Position numbers and translations under genes: made by a program. A stretch of DNA of 64,000 nt from an uncultured Muribaculaceae bacterium (lineage in GTDB: Bacteria; Bacteroidota; Bacteroidia; Bacteroidales; Muribaculaceae), in assembly GCA_934661195.1 (NCBI GenBank), contig CAKUJD010000008.1:1-64000 (forward strand). The letters are read 5' to 3'. The notes beneath the pieces were generated by a model. It was not told the DNA's origin. It was given only the letters and a program-made list of their open reading frames with translations, and made no database searches. Of the stretch, positions 8,434-17,643 are shown piece by piece (the first letter of the stretch is position 1; each line of letters starts with the position of its first letter).

Positions 8434-9525
8434 TTAGTCTGTGTTGCCGCCACGGCTCTGGCGGTAGGAGTTGGGCGTCATTCCCATCCGCCTGGCAAAC
8501 ACGCGCCTGAACGTGCTCAGCGAGTTGAAGCCGCTGCGTTCAGCCACCACGTCGAGCGTGAGATCGCTGTCCAGCAGCAGCTGGCAGGCATGTCTCAGCC
8601 GCAGGTCGTTCACGTAGTCGTAGAATGTGGTGTGCCTGACACTGTTGAGGTAGTTGCTCAAATAGGTGCGGTTGGTGCCAAGCGTGCGTGCCATGTCGGC
8701 CAGCTTGAGTTGCGGCTTAAGGTATTCTTCGCGGCCAACGAAGTCGCGCTGTAGCCGCGCCTCAAATTCATAGGCCGCGGGCTGAGTGCCGGCACTGGCT
8801 TCGGGGGTAGAGTCGTAGGCCGCTGCGGGTTCAAGGTCGGCCGGCTTCAGATTGGCGTGCCGGCTCACATAGTAGGCCACGATAGCCCACAAGGCCATCG
8901 ACAGCAGGTGAAACAGGCTGTCGGCTTCCATATCGAGCGTGTAGCTGGCCGCGAGCCAAAGCATCAGCATCGACATGAAAATCACAAGCACCGTCACCAG
9001 CCACTGCAGGCTCACGTCGTCGGTAAACGAATATATGTTCTTGAGATTGCGGTTGTAGCGCGGTATCTGCACCAGCCCGTAGACCGACAGGCTCAATCCG
9101 TACACCACCACAGCCGCCAGCATCACATAATAGGCTGCCATGCTGCCTGTGTATATGGCTGTGCCGCTCAGAGCCGCAAACAAAGCCATGTGAGCCGCGC
9201 AGCGTAGCGCATTGAACCATCCGGGCCGCAGCAGCTCTACGCCCACAAAGGCGCATGTGGGCACCGCCAGCACGTCGAGGCACTTGCGCAGGCGCTCCAC
9301 CTCCATTAGGGTGAAATCGAAGTGCGTCACCACAAACACTTCTTTAAGGTGCAGCAGCACCCAGAATGCCATACATCCGGCCATGAGCTTCCTAAGCCGG
9401 CCCTGGTTGTAGGCCAGAAAAAGGAATGAGGTGAACATGAAGAACATCAGGCACAATCCCTCGGTGAAAAATATTAAGTAACCTCCAGTCATGCAATTGG
9501 TTTTGCTGTGGCATAGTTTGCACAA
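8434..9525 (-). CDS. AraC family regulator with membrane-spanning N-terminal half
   Basis: Transcriptional regulator with a membrane sensor half and an AraC DNA-binding half. Residues 1-240 contain six to seven hydrophobic segments. The C-terminal ~110 residues hold the double helix-turn-helix: one pass at LADMARTLGTNRTYLSNYLN and a second at LDVVAERSGFNSLSTFRRVFARRMG, ending with the family's typical GMTPNSYRQ. This architecture is common in Bacteroidales, where it may respond to envelope signals (inference). Start is uncertain: 9525, or the Met at 9492 just before the first hydrophobic segment. A minus-strand -7 box lies at 9560-9567. It is divergent from the DUF3822 gene. Confidence 0.85.
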   Translation of the reverse strand: MCKLCHSKTNCMTGGYLIFFTEGLCLMFFMFTSFLFLAYNQGRLRKLMAGCMAFWVLLHLKEVFVVTHFDFTLMEVERLRKCLDVLAVPTCAFVGVELLRPGWFNALRCAAHMALFAALSGTAIYTGSMAAYYVMLAAVVVYGLSLSVYGLVQIPRYNRNLKNIYSFTDDVSLQWLVTVLVIFMSMLMLWLAASYTLDMEADSLFHLLSMALWAIVAYYVSRHANLKPADLEPAAAYDSTPEASAGTQPAAYEFEARLQRDFVGREEYLKPQLKLADMARTLGTNRTYLSNYLNSVRHTTFYDYVNDLRLRHACQLLLDSDLTLDVVAERSGFNSLSTFRRVFARRMGMTPNSYRQSRGGNTD

Positions 9526-9559
9526 AATGCGCAGCGCAAATAAGCGGCTGCCTTATATG

Positions 9560-9567
9560 CAAAAATA
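9560..9567 (-). promoter_or_regulatory. -7 box for the araC-type gene
   Basis: Reads TATTTTTG on the minus strand, matching TAnnTTTG, 35 bases upstream of the longest start. Confidence 0.4.
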
Positions 9568-9706
9568 GCAAAAAAGCGGCTAACGGCAGTGCCCGCCAGT
9601 GGATTTTTACAGTATTGTTACAAAAATGTGCCACTGCCTGCCTATAGGCCGTGGCACATGTGCGGCATAAATGCTGCGGGGTGGGGCGAAAGTGCGTTTT
9701 TTTCAG

Positions 9707-9714
9707 TAACTTTG
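9707..9714 (+). promoter_or_regulatory. -7 box (TAACTTTG) for DUF3822-rsmD
   Basis: Perfect match 51 bases before the ATG at 9765. It lies inside the longer open frame that begins at 9651 and so argues for the shorter protein. Confidence 0.55.
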
Positions 9715-9764
9715 CAGTCGCCATTGCCGCGCATTGTGGCAAGGCTAACGGACAACAATTTGAC

Positions 9765-10637
9765 ATGAGCGACATTTCAGGCACAACATCAGACGTGAAT
9801 ATCGACCACACCGAGCTGTGGTCGCTTGAACTGCACATCACAGGAGAGCTGATGAAGGTGATGCTATATTCCAAGGCGCAGGCCAACTCGCTGATTACGC
9901 GCAGCATTGCTCTCGATCTCTCGGCCGGATCGCCGCTAAAGGCTGTGGAGGCGGCGGTGTACGACAACCAACTGCTGCTTAGTGAGTTTAAGGAGGTGAG
10001 TGTGGTGGTCGACTCGCAGCACTTTGTGCTGCTGCCACCCGACTTTTCGGCCGACGACACGGCAACACCCAACGGCACAAGCAGTGCTCAGGCTGCTCTC
10101 GACGCTGCTTTCGGCACCAATGGCAACGCTGATGTGGAGTGTGCCTTCTGCCAGATGCCGCGCTGCGCCGCCGCAGTGGCTTTTGAGGCTCCAAAGGGGC
10201 TTGACGCCTTTTTGAGACGCACGTTTTTCCAGCCGCGTGTGGTGCACAGACTGTATCCGCTGTGCGAACACTTCGCCCGGCTCAATGAGGGCTCGGGCAT
10301 GTCGCGCCTGCACATCAACTACGACCCCGACGGCCAGACAATGGACCTGGTGGCCTTCAGCCATGGCCGCTTTGCCATGGCCAACACGTTCACGTTCCGC
10401 TCGCCTGCCGATGCGGCATTCTATGCCCTGCACGCTTGGAGCAGCCTTGGCTTCGACAGCCTTAACGACGAGGTGCAAATCACGGGCAGCCGCACCATGC
10501 GCGAGGCCACTGCGCCAATGCTGCGGAAATATGTGAGCTATGTGATGCCCGCAATATTCCCCGCGGCTGCCCTGCGCATTGGGCACGATGCCGTGAACGC
10601 CCCGCTTGAATTAATACTGCTTGCACTATGCGAATAA
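9765..10637 (+). CDS. DUF3822 family protein
   Basis: A 290-residue DUF3822 protein, a Bacteroidetes-specific family of unknown biochemical role, often found next to rsmD. The start at 9765 (MSDISGTTSD) is chosen because the -7 box TAACTTTG lies at 9707-9714, inside the upstream extension of the frame. The sequence has an actin-like alternation of strands and helices (for example HINYDPDGQTMDLVAFSHGRF), but no catalytic motif I can name. It overlaps the rsmD start by 10 bases, so the two genes are translationally coupled. A role in ribosome or CoA-linked housekeeping is only inferred from the neighbours. Confidence 0.85.
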   Translation: MSDISGTTSDVNIDHTELWSLELHITGELMKVMLYSKAQANSLITRSIALDLSAGSPLKAVEAAVYDNQLLLSEFKEVSVVVDSQHFVLLPPDFSADDTATPNGTSSAQAALDAAFGTNGNADVECAFCQMPRCAAAVAFEAPKGLDAFLRRTFFQPRVVHRLYPLCEHFARLNEGSGMSRLHINYDPDGQTMDLVAFSHGRFAMANTFTFRSPADAAFYALHAWSSLGFDSLNDEVQITGSRTMREATAPMLRKYVSYVMPAIFPAAALRIGHDAVNAPLELILLALCE

Positions 10638-11161
10638 TAAGAGGAAAATACGGGCGCCGCCGATTCGACGTGCCCACCAACATAACCGCGCGCCCCACCA
10701 CCGACTATGCGCGCGAGAGCATATTTAATGTGCTTGAGAACCTTATCGACCTTGAGGGGGCCACCGCGCTCGACTTGTTCTCGGGCACTGGGGCCATGAG
10801 CTTCGAATTTCTGTCGCGCGGCTGCGCCGCCGTGACCAGCGTTGAGAAGGCCGCCACGCAGTTCAACTTCATCACCAAGGTGAAAAAACTGCTGGGCGAC
10901 GACAACCTGACGCAGGTTAAGGGCGATGTGTTCCGCTTCATTGGCTCATGCACGCGGAAGTTCGACATCATCTTTGCCGATCCGCCATACGACCTGCCCA
11001 ACCTGTCCGAGCTGCCTGAGCTAATTCTCAACTCCGGCATGGTGAATGAGGGCACAATAGTGGTGGTGGAGCACTCAAAGCACAACGACTTCAGCGCGCT
11101 GCCGCAGTTCATGCAGCATCGCACCTATGGTAAGGTGAATTTCACCATTTTTCAGGTGTGA
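10628..11161 (+). CDS. rsmD: 16S rRNA (guanine(966)-N(2))-methyltransferase RsmD
   Basis: RsmD methylates N2 of G966 in 16S rRNA of the 30S subunit, using S-adenosylmethionine. The 177-residue length is normal. The N-terminal MRIIRGKYGRRRFDVP is the family signature. DLFSGTG at 49-55 is the SAM-binding loop and DPPY at 118-121 is the catalytic motif of N2-guanine methyltransferases. The start overlaps the end of the DUF3822 gene by 10 bases, the usual Bacteroidetes arrangement. The gene ends 6 bases before the end of the convergent S41 peptidase gene. Confidence 0.95.
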   Translation: MRIIRGKYGRRRFDVPTNITARPTTDYARESIFNVLENLIDLEGATALDLFSGTGAMSFEFLSRGCAAVTSVEKAATQFNFITKVKKLLGDDNLTQVKGDVFRFIGSCTRKFDIIFADPPYDLPNLSELPELILNSGMVNEGTIVVVEHSKHNDFSALPQFMQHRTYGKVNFTIFQV

Positions 11162-11167
11162 TCTGAA

Positions 11168-12223
11168 CTATCGGGCCCGGCCGCTGCACATGGCGCCGAG
11201 CACGGCAAATGCGCGCTCGAGTATGGTGTCGCGGCCGCGTTGGCGGTCGGCACTGTCCATGTCCACCTTCACATCGGGGGCAACGCCGAATTCCGTAATC
11301 TGCCCGTCGGGCCCCGAGATGGGGCACGACGAGAAGCGCACGCTCCACCCGTTGGGCAGCTCGGCTGTGAATGGCAGCCCGCAGCCGCCGCCTGTGCTGT
11401 CGCCCACCACCTTCACCTGCGGCAGACTTTTCATTATCGACACAAAATTGTTGGTCGCGCTATACGAGCCGCGGTTGGCCAGCACCACCACGGGCTTGGT
11501 GTAGTGCACGCGCCCCTTTGTGGGGCTGAAGTAGTAGGTGTAGGGCTTGGCAAAGTCGTCGTGGCCCGGCCCCGTCTTGTGGGTTATGCTGCCCGCCAGG
11601 GTGCGCTCGGTGATGAAGCGCCCCACCAGTTTTTCAACATTGGTCAGGTAGCCTCCGCCATTGCTGCGCACGTCTATCACCAGGCCGTCGCTGCTGGCCA
11701 GGTAGCTGAGAATGGCATCGAGGTTGCCCTCGCCTATGGCATTGCTGAAGTCGCCATAATACATGTAGCCGTAGTTGTTCGACAATATTTGGTATTTGAT
11801 GCCCGAGGTGCGGCGGTAGTCGAAGTTGAGGTAGTGCTCGTCGATGAGCCGCTGGTCGTAGTTCTCCGGATATTTTTCCCAAATCCAGTAGCGCGACACA
11901 TCGCTGGCCGAAATCAGGTTGGTGTGCCCGTCCTTCAGTTCCTTTAGCATGTCGGAGCACAGGCCAAACAGCTCTTGGCTCGTCATGCCGGGAAATATTT
12001 TGGCTCGGTAGCGCTCGCCTGTGGCCTTCCAGTCCACTTGCTTGTAGCCGAAAAAGCTGTAGTGCTCGTCAAGAATGGTCCACAGCGCGTCGAAGTTGCC
12101 GTAGGCGTCGTTGTTCCACTCCTCGTGGTCGTGGCACGAGTGCAGCGGTGTGAGGGTCGCCGCCATTGCCACTGCGGCCAGTGTGGCCGTCAGTGCCTTG
12201 CGCCATTTGTTTAATATTGCCAT
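11168..12223 (-). CDS. S41 family peptidase lipoprotein
   Basis: Tail-specific (C-terminal processing) type serine peptidase of 351 residues, predicted to be a lipoprotein. The signal peptide ends in LHSC with the lipid-bearing Cys30. The S41 fold is recognised by GLVIDVRSNGGG at ~180-191 and the nucleophile region NRGSYSATNNF at 250-260, with Ser255 as probable catalytic Ser. GDSTGGGCG follows. No clear PDZ domain separates the N-terminal helical region from the core, as in many Bacteroidales members. The start lies 16 bases downstream of the DUF3316 gene end, so it is probably last in the parC-DUF3316-S41 transcript. Confidence 0.9.
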   Translation of the reverse strand: MAILNKWRKALTATLAAVAMAATLTPLHSCHDHEEWNNDAYGNFDALWTILDEHYSFFGYKQVDWKATGERYRAKIFPGMTSQELFGLCSDMLKELKDGHTNLISASDVSRYWIWEKYPENYDQRLIDEHYLNFDYRRTSGIKYQILSNNYGYMYYGDFSNAIGEGNLDAILSYLASSDGLVIDVRSNGGGYLTNVEKLVGRFITERTLAGSITHKTGPGHDDFAKPYTYYFSPTKGRVHYTKPVVVLANRGSYSATNNFVSIMKSLPQVKVVGDSTGGGCGLPFTAELPNGWSVRFSSCPISGPDGQITEFGVAPDVKVDMDSADRQRGRDTILERAFAVLGAMCSGRAR

Positions 12224-12239
12224 TTTCTCAGTATAGGGT

Positions 12240-13121
12240 TTAGTATATTGCGCTGGCCACGCGCTGGCGCGAGGCTTTGCCGCGGCTCAGCGACAGCCAT
12301 TCGCCGCCAATGCCCAGCACCACGCTGTGAGTGAATATGTGGGTGTTGATGTGCTTGATCCACGACGTCTCGATGCGGCCGCGGTAGCCCACGCGCAGCA
12401 CCGTGCCGCCCAGGTGCAGGTCGGCCGTCAGCAGGTTGGTGAGGTCAAAGCGGTTGCCCCACCAGCCGAAGTTGGCCAGGCCCTTGCGGTTGCCCACGTA
12501 AATCTCGTAGTAGCTCTCGTCATATTCAGGCGAGAAAAACACTCCCGCCACGGGCATCGTGGCCTGGTAGCGCAGCGTGACGGGCACCCGCCCGCCTCGG
12601 TTCACCGTGTAGGCAGCCAGTGCTGTGGCTCCCACGCTCCAGTGGATTTTGGCAGCCACCACATTGTTAGCGTTTATGGGGTTGTAGATGACACCGCCGC
12701 GCAGCTGCGTGGAGAATCCGGCCTGGAATTGCAGCCCCGGCAGCGGCGTGCGGCCAATGCGGCGCAGCATGGCCCACTTGGCGTCGGCGGCCAGCGCGTG
12801 GCTCGTGTGGTTGCCGGCGGGGTTGTGGGTGAGGTCATACTCCACTCCGGCCTCCACTTGCATCACCCACTTAAGCGGGCTGAAGCGCATGGCCTGCATG
12901 CGCTCGTAGCCCAGCCTGATGGCTGTGCCTCGGTAGGTGACGGGACTCACGTAGGTGTCGAGCTGCGACGCATGTCCGGCCTCGGCCGTGAACGCCGACA
13001 TCACCGGCCGCTCAAGGCTGCGGGCGCTGTCGGCGGCTTCGGACTGTGCCAAGGCGCATGGCGCGGCGCTAAATGCCGCTGCCGTCAGGGCCAGAGCCCT
13101 TGCTGTTGTCATCGTCTTCAT
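12240..13121 (-). CDS. DUF3316 family probable outer-membrane beta-barrel protein
   Basis: DUF3316 protein, a Bacteroidetes family of unknown function. I place the start at 13121 (MKTMTTARALALTAAAFSAA), which gives a clean Sec signal peptide; a longer frame begins at 13166. The mature part alternates short amphipathic strands and contains the family patterns TYVSPVTYRGTAIRLGYERM and FFSPEYDESYYEIYVGNRKG. This fits a small outer-membrane barrel (inference). Its 5' end overlaps the 3' end of parC by about 53 bases in another frame, which is unusual for a signal-peptide gene, and it precedes the S41 lipoprotein gene by 16 bases. Confidence 0.8.
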   Translation of the reverse strand: MKTMTTARALALTAAAFSAAPCALAQSEAADSARSLERPVMSAFTAEAGHASQLDTYVSPVTYRGTAIRLGYERMQAMRFSPLKWVMQVEAGVEYDLTHNPAGNHTSHALAADAKWAMLRRIGRTPLPGLQFQAGFSTQLRGGVIYNPINANNVVAAKIHWSVGATALAAYTVNRGGRVPVTLRYQATMPVAGVFFSPEYDESYYEIYVGNRKGLANFGWWGNRFDLTNLLTADLHLGGTVLRVGYRGRIETSWIKHINTHIFTHSVVLGIGGEWLSLSRGKASRQRVASAIY

Positions 13122-15804
13122 CGGCAAAGAGTCGTGTCTGTCCTGTGAGCTTGTCGCGCACATCATTTTGGTTTATTTGCTCCTTCACGTCGTCGGTCTC
13201 GCTCGAGTCGGCCCCTTCGATGGCGGCAATGGCGGCTTGCTGCTGCTCGTCGTCGGCCTCGTCGTGGCGCGGCTCAATTTCGGTCACGTGGTCGATCTCG
13301 TAGTTGCTTATGCGCTTGCCCTTGGCCTTGACCGACTTCACGCCAATGAACTCTTCGGCGTCGATTGTGAGTGCCGGGCGGAAGGCGTCGCTGCCGCCGA
13401 ATGTCACCTCAAAGCGCGGGTGCTTCTCGCAGCTGAGCAGCAGCAGCTCGGAGTCGGGGTTGCCGCCCAGCATGGTCTGCTTGCGGTTGCTGTCGTCGAG
13501 GGTGAACCGCTTAAGGTAGAGGTAGCCCTTGTCGGCGTCGTTGACCACGGCGGTCCACACGCGCGAGCGGTCGTACTTCTCTATTAGCAGTATGTCCTCG
13601 TCGTAGTGGTTGCTGGCATCGCTGGTGGTGGTGTAGAAGTCACCGTTGCGCATTATCACCAGCACGCGGTCGTCGCCGCCAAACTTGCCCAGCGAGCGCC
13701 CGTGGCCCTCGTAGTTGAGGCGCAGAATGTCGGGGTCGAACCACACTTCGCGGTCGCCCAGCGTGCTCACGCCGTGCTCCTTGAGCGACACACGGTGAAT
13801 CTCGTTGCGGGTCACAATGTTGCCGCGTGCCTGCTTGCCCTTGATGGCAAGGTCGGCAAGGTCGACGTCGAACTGCAGTATCTTGAGCCTGAACTTGGGC
13901 TTCAGTGTGATGCGCAGCACCTCGGCCTCGCCGTTGGGGTTAGCCGAGAACCACAGCACCTTGCTGCCCGGTTTGCCCTGAGTGAGGTCATACTCCTTGT
14001 CGCGCGTCACGCCTGTCACGGCAAACCGCTTCATGTAGGTGGTGCCGCCCTTGCCGTCTTGGTAGAGCACGTTGTAGATGGTGCGCTCGTCGTTGCGCTT
14101 AAACACGTTGAGGTAGAGCACGTTTTTGCCTACATATATTTTGTCGCCCACCTTAATCACCTTGTAGATGCCGTTTTTGTAGAAGATGATCACGTCGTCG
14201 AGGTCCGAGCAGTTGCACACAAACTCGTCCTTCTTGAGCCCTGTGCCTATGAAGCCGTCCTGGCGGTTGATGTATAGCTTCTCGTTGGCCTCGGCCACTT
14301 TGGCCACCACTATGGTGTCGAAGTCGCGGATGGTGGTGAGGCGCGGGTGGCGGGCCCCGTATTTCTTCTTCAGCCCATCATACCAGTTGATGGTGTGCTC
14401 CACCAGGTGCCCCAGCTTGTAGCTGATGTCGGCCAGACGGTCGTTGAGGGCGGCAATGTAGTTGTCTTGCTTGCTGCTGTCGAAGCGCGTGATGCGCTTC
14501 ATCTTGATTTCGAGCAGCCGTAGTATGTCGTCGCGCGTCACTTCGCGGTAGAACTTTGGCTTGAACGGCTCGAGGCGGCGGTCGACGTGGGCCACAACGG
14601 TGTCTTCGTCCTTGGCCTGCTCAAACTCTCGGTCTTTGTAGATGCGCTCCTCGATGAAGATTTTCTCGAGCGAGGCAAACATCAGCGACTCAAGCGTCTC
14701 GGCCTTTGCCACTTCGAGGTCTTTGCGCAATATCTCTTTGGTGTTGTCTACGCTGAAGCGCAGCAGGTCGCTCACGGTGAGGAACTGCGGCTTCTCGTCT
14801 TTGATCACGCAGCAGTTGGGCGAAATGCTGATTTCGCAGTCGCTGAAGGCATACAGTGCGTCGATGGCCTTGTCGCTCGACGTGCCTGGCTGCAGGTGGA
14901 CGATGATCTCGGCGTTTTTCGATGTGTTGTCCTCCACCTTGCGTATTTTTATCTTGCCCTTTTCGCCGGCGCGCAATATCGACTCGATGAGCGTGCCGGT
15001 GGTCTTGCCGTAGGGCAGGTCGCGCACCACCAGCGTCTTGTTGTCGCGCTTCTCGATTTTGGTGCGCACTCGCACGCTGCCGCCGCGCTCTCCGTCGCGG
15101 TAGTTGCTCACGTCGATGTAGCCGCCCGTGGCAAAGTCGGGATACAGCTGAAACGGCTCGCCGTGCAGATAGCTCACGGCGGCGTCGATGATTTCGTTGA
15201 AGTTGTGGGGCAGAATTTTGCAGCTCAGGCCCACGGCAATGCCCTCGGCGCCCATGTCGAGCAGCAGCGGAAACTTCACTGGCAGGGTGATCGGCTCCTT
15301 TTTGCGGCCGTCGTAGCTGGTGGTCCAGTCGGTCACCTTGGGGTCGTACACCGTTTCGAGGGCAAACTCCGACAGGCGCGCCTCAATGTAACGCGACGCT
15401 GCCGCACCGTCGCCGGTGAGAATGTTGCCCCAGTTTCCTTGGGTGTCCACCAGCAGGTCTTTTTGGCCCAGCTGCACCAGCGCGTCGCATATCGAGGCGT
15501 CGCCGTGCGGGTGGTATTGCATGGTGTTGCCCACAATGTTGGCCACCTTGTTGAAGCGCCCGTCGTCGAGTTCCTTCATTGAGTGCAATATGCGCCGCTG
15601 CACGGGCTTCAGGCCGTCTTCGATGTGGGGCACGGCGCGCTCCAGAATCACGTAGGACGCATAGTCGAGAAACCAGTTCTCATACATTCCCGACAGCTGC
15701 AGCTTCTTGTCCTTCTGCACCTTGTAGGTGGAGTGCCCTGGCTGTTCCGGGTCCTGGCCTTCGCCGCCGCTGTGCGCTTCGGGCTTTTCGTCAAAATCTT
15801 TCAT
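13069..15804 (-). CDS. parC: DNA topoisomerase IV subunit A (GyrA/ParC family)
   Basis: Type IIA topoisomerase A subunit, which cleaves and rejoins DNA to decatenate chromosomes together with ParE. The protein has 911 residues. The breakage-reunion domain opens with WFLDYASYVILERAVPHIEDGLKPVQRR, and the catalytic Tyr139 is in AAASRYIEARL. The tower and coiled-coil region extends to about residue 500. The C-terminal part is a degenerate beta-propeller lacking the gyrase GyrA-box, which is why ParC is preferred to GyrA. The last ~70 residues are acidic and Gln-rich. The parE partner is not in the window. It is divergent from glyS. Confidence 0.93.
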   Translation of the reverse strand: MKDFDEKPEAHSGGEGQDPEQPGHSTYKVQKDKKLQLSGMYENWFLDYASYVILERAVPHIEDGLKPVQRRILHSMKELDDGRFNKVANIVGNTMQYHPHGDASICDALVQLGQKDLLVDTQGNWGNILTGDGAAASRYIEARLSEFALETVYDPKVTDWTTSYDGRKKEPITLPVKFPLLLDMGAEGIAVGLSCKILPHNFNEIIDAAVSYLHGEPFQLYPDFATGGYIDVSNYRDGERGGSVRVRTKIEKRDNKTLVVRDLPYGKTTGTLIESILRAGEKGKIKIRKVEDNTSKNAEIIVHLQPGTSSDKAIDALYAFSDCEISISPNCCVIKDEKPQFLTVSDLLRFSVDNTKEILRKDLEVAKAETLESLMFASLEKIFIEERIYKDREFEQAKDEDTVVAHVDRRLEPFKPKFYREVTRDDILRLLEIKMKRITRFDSSKQDNYIAALNDRLADISYKLGHLVEHTINWYDGLKKKYGARHPRLTTIRDFDTIVVAKVAEANEKLYINRQDGFIGTGLKKDEFVCNCSDLDDVIIFYKNGIYKVIKVGDKIYVGKNVLYLNVFKRNDERTIYNVLYQDGKGGTTYMKRFAVTGVTRDKEYDLTQGKPGSKVLWFSANPNGEAEVLRITLKPKFRLKILQFDVDLADLAIKGKQARGNIVTRNEIHRVSLKEHGVSTLGDREVWFDPDILRLNYEGHGRSLGKFGGDDRVLVIMRNGDFYTTTSDASNHYDEDILLIEKYDRSRVWTAVVNDADKGYLYLKRFTLDDSNRKQTMLGGNPDSELLLLSCEKHPRFEVTFGGSDAFRPALTIDAEEFIGVKSVKAKGKRISNYEIDHVTEIEPRHDEADDEQQQAAIAAIEGADSSETDDVKEQINQNDVRDKLTGQTRLFADEDDDNSKGSGPDGSGI

Positions 15805-15924
15805 ATATGCAGTGTGTGCGCTGGGATGGAGGCACTGCGGCCCTGAGCCATTGGCTGGCCGGGCGCCGCGCCTCGCTGCCGGCGCATTATGTTTATTTTA
15901 CTATAATTAAAAATAATCGGTTAG

Positions 15925-15932
15925 CAAAAATA
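15925..15932 (-). promoter_or_regulatory. Possible -7 box for parC
   Basis: Reads TATTTTTG on the minus strand in the AT-rich parC/glyS divergent region, leaving a leader of about 115 bases. Confidence 0.3.
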
Positions 15933-15955
15933 CAAATAAAATCGAAAAAAATCGC

Positions 15956-15963
15956 TTACTTTG
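15956..15963 (+). promoter_or_regulatory. -7-like box (TTACTTTG) for glyS
   Basis: Near-match to TAnnTTTG (7 of 8) in the AT-rich region between parC and glyS, 74 bases before the glyS ATG. Confidence 0.45.
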
Positions 15964-16037
15964 CACCTTAAATAACGAAAATTCATTCTCGGTGCGGCTC
16001 AAGCCGCGGCCGCAGCATAAAAAAACTAACAGCAAAA

Positions 16038-17582
16038 ATGGCACAGAAAGAAGACGTATTCAAGAAAATTGTATCACATGCCAAGGAATATGGTTTTGTG
16101 TTTCCGTCAAGTGAAATCTATGATGGCCTGGGCGCCGTGTATGACTACGGCCAGAATGGCGTGGAAATGAAAAACAACATCAAGCGCTACTGGTGGGAGG
16201 CTATGACGCTGCTGCACGACAACATCGTGGGCATCGATTCGGCCATATTCATGCACCCCACCATATGGAAGGCTTCTGGACACGTCGATGCATTCAACGA
16301 TCCCCTGATTGACAACCGCGACAGCAAAAAGCGCTATCGCGCCGATGTACTGATCGAGGACGAAATTGCCAAGTTTGACGACAAAATCAACAAGGAGGTG
16401 GCAAAGGCCGCCAAGCGCTTTGGCGACAAGTTTGACGAGGCAATGTTCCGCAAGACCAACCCCCACGTGCTCGAGCACCAGCAGAAGCGCGACCAGCTGC
16501 ACGAGCGCTACAGCAAGGCGATGAACGCCAACGACCTCAAGGAGCTGAAGCAAATCATTCTCGACTACGAAATAGTTGACCCCATTTCGGGCACCAAAAA
16601 CTGGACCGACGTGCGCCAGTTCAACCTTATGTTCAAGACCCAGATGGGTTCGAGCGCCGACAGCACCATGGACGTGTATCTGCGCCCCGAGACCGCTCAA
16701 GGCATTTTTGTGAACTTCCTCAACGTGCAAAAGACGGGCCGCATGCGCATTCCCTTCGGCATTGCGCAGATAGGCAAGGCCTTCCGCAACGAGATTGTGG
16801 CGCGCCAGTTCATATTCCGCATGCGCGAGTTCGAGCAGATGGAGATGCAGTTCTTTGTGCGTCCCGGCGAGGAGATGAAGTGGTTTGAGTTCTGGAAGCA
16901 GACCCGCCTCAAGTGGCACAAGGCCCTTGGCCTTGGCGACGAGAAGTACCGCTTCCACGACCACGAGAAGCTGGCCCACTATGCCAACGCCGCCACCGAC
17001 ATCGAGTTCCAGATGCCGTTCGGCTTTAAGGAGGTGGAAGGCATTCACAGCCGCACCGACTTCGACCTTAGCCAGCACGAGAAGTTCTCGGGCAAAAAGA
17101 TCCAGTACTTCGATCCCGAGCTCAACAAAAGCTACACCCCCTACGACATTGAGACGTCGATTGGCGTCGACCGCATGTTCCTGTCGGTGCTCTGCTCGTC
17201 GTACGACGAACAGCAGCTTGAGGGCGGCGACAAGCGCGTGGTGCTGCACCTGCCCAAGGCCATTGCCCCTGTGAAGTGCGCCGTGCTGCCGCTGGTGAAG
17301 AAAGACGGCCTGCCCGAGAAGGCTCACGAGATTATGGATGTGCTCCGCTTCGACTTTGCCTGCCGCTACGACGAAAAGGACTCGATTGGCAAGCGCTACC
17401 GCCGCCAGGACGCAATCGGCACCCCCTATTGCATCACCGTCGACGGTCAGACGCTGGAGGACAACACCGTTACCCTGCGCGACCGCGACAGCATGGAGCA
17501 GAAGCGTGTGGCCATTGCCGACCTGCCCGCCATCATCGGTGAGGACTGCAGCCTCAACAATCTGCTTAAGAAGCTCGTGTAA
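16038..17582 (+). CDS. glyS: Glycyl-tRNA synthetase (dimeric, GlyQS-type)
   Basis: Class II glycyl-tRNA synthetase, charging tRNA-Gly in the cytoplasm. The 514-residue single-chain form is the alpha2 (eukaryote/Bacteroidetes-type) enzyme and not the alpha2-beta2 form. Motif-bearing stretches are visible: YGFVFPSSEIYDGLGAVYDY at the N-terminus, VYLRPETAQGIFVNF, FRNEIVARQFIFRMREFEQME (motif 2) and SIGVDRMFLSVL (motif 3 region). The C-terminal anticodon-binding domain follows from about residue 405. The gene is divergent from parC and followed by an FKBP lipoprotein gene 61 bases downstream. Confidence 0.96.
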   Translation: MAQKEDVFKKIVSHAKEYGFVFPSSEIYDGLGAVYDYGQNGVEMKNNIKRYWWEAMTLLHDNIVGIDSAIFMHPTIWKASGHVDAFNDPLIDNRDSKKRYRADVLIEDEIAKFDDKINKEVAKAAKRFGDKFDEAMFRKTNPHVLEHQQKRDQLHERYSKAMNANDLKELKQIILDYEIVDPISGTKNWTDVRQFNLMFKTQMGSSADSTMDVYLRPETAQGIFVNFLNVQKTGRMRIPFGIAQIGKAFRNEIVARQFIFRMREFEQMEMQFFVRPGEEMKWFEFWKQTRLKWHKALGLGDEKYRFHDHEKLAHYANAATDIEFQMPFGFKEVEGIHSRTDFDLSQHEKFSGKKIQYFDPELNKSYTPYDIETSIGVDRMFLSVLCSSYDEQQLEGGDKRVVLHLPKAIAPVKCAVLPLVKKDGLPEKAHEIMDVLRFDFACRYDEKDSIGKRYRRQDAIGTPYCITVDGQTLEDNTVTLRDRDSMEQKRVAIADLPAIIGEDCSLNNLLKKLV

Positions 17583-17643
17583 AAAAAACATAAAGCGCGG
17601 CCGCAAGGCCCGGCGCATATCACATAATAGAGAGAACATATCG

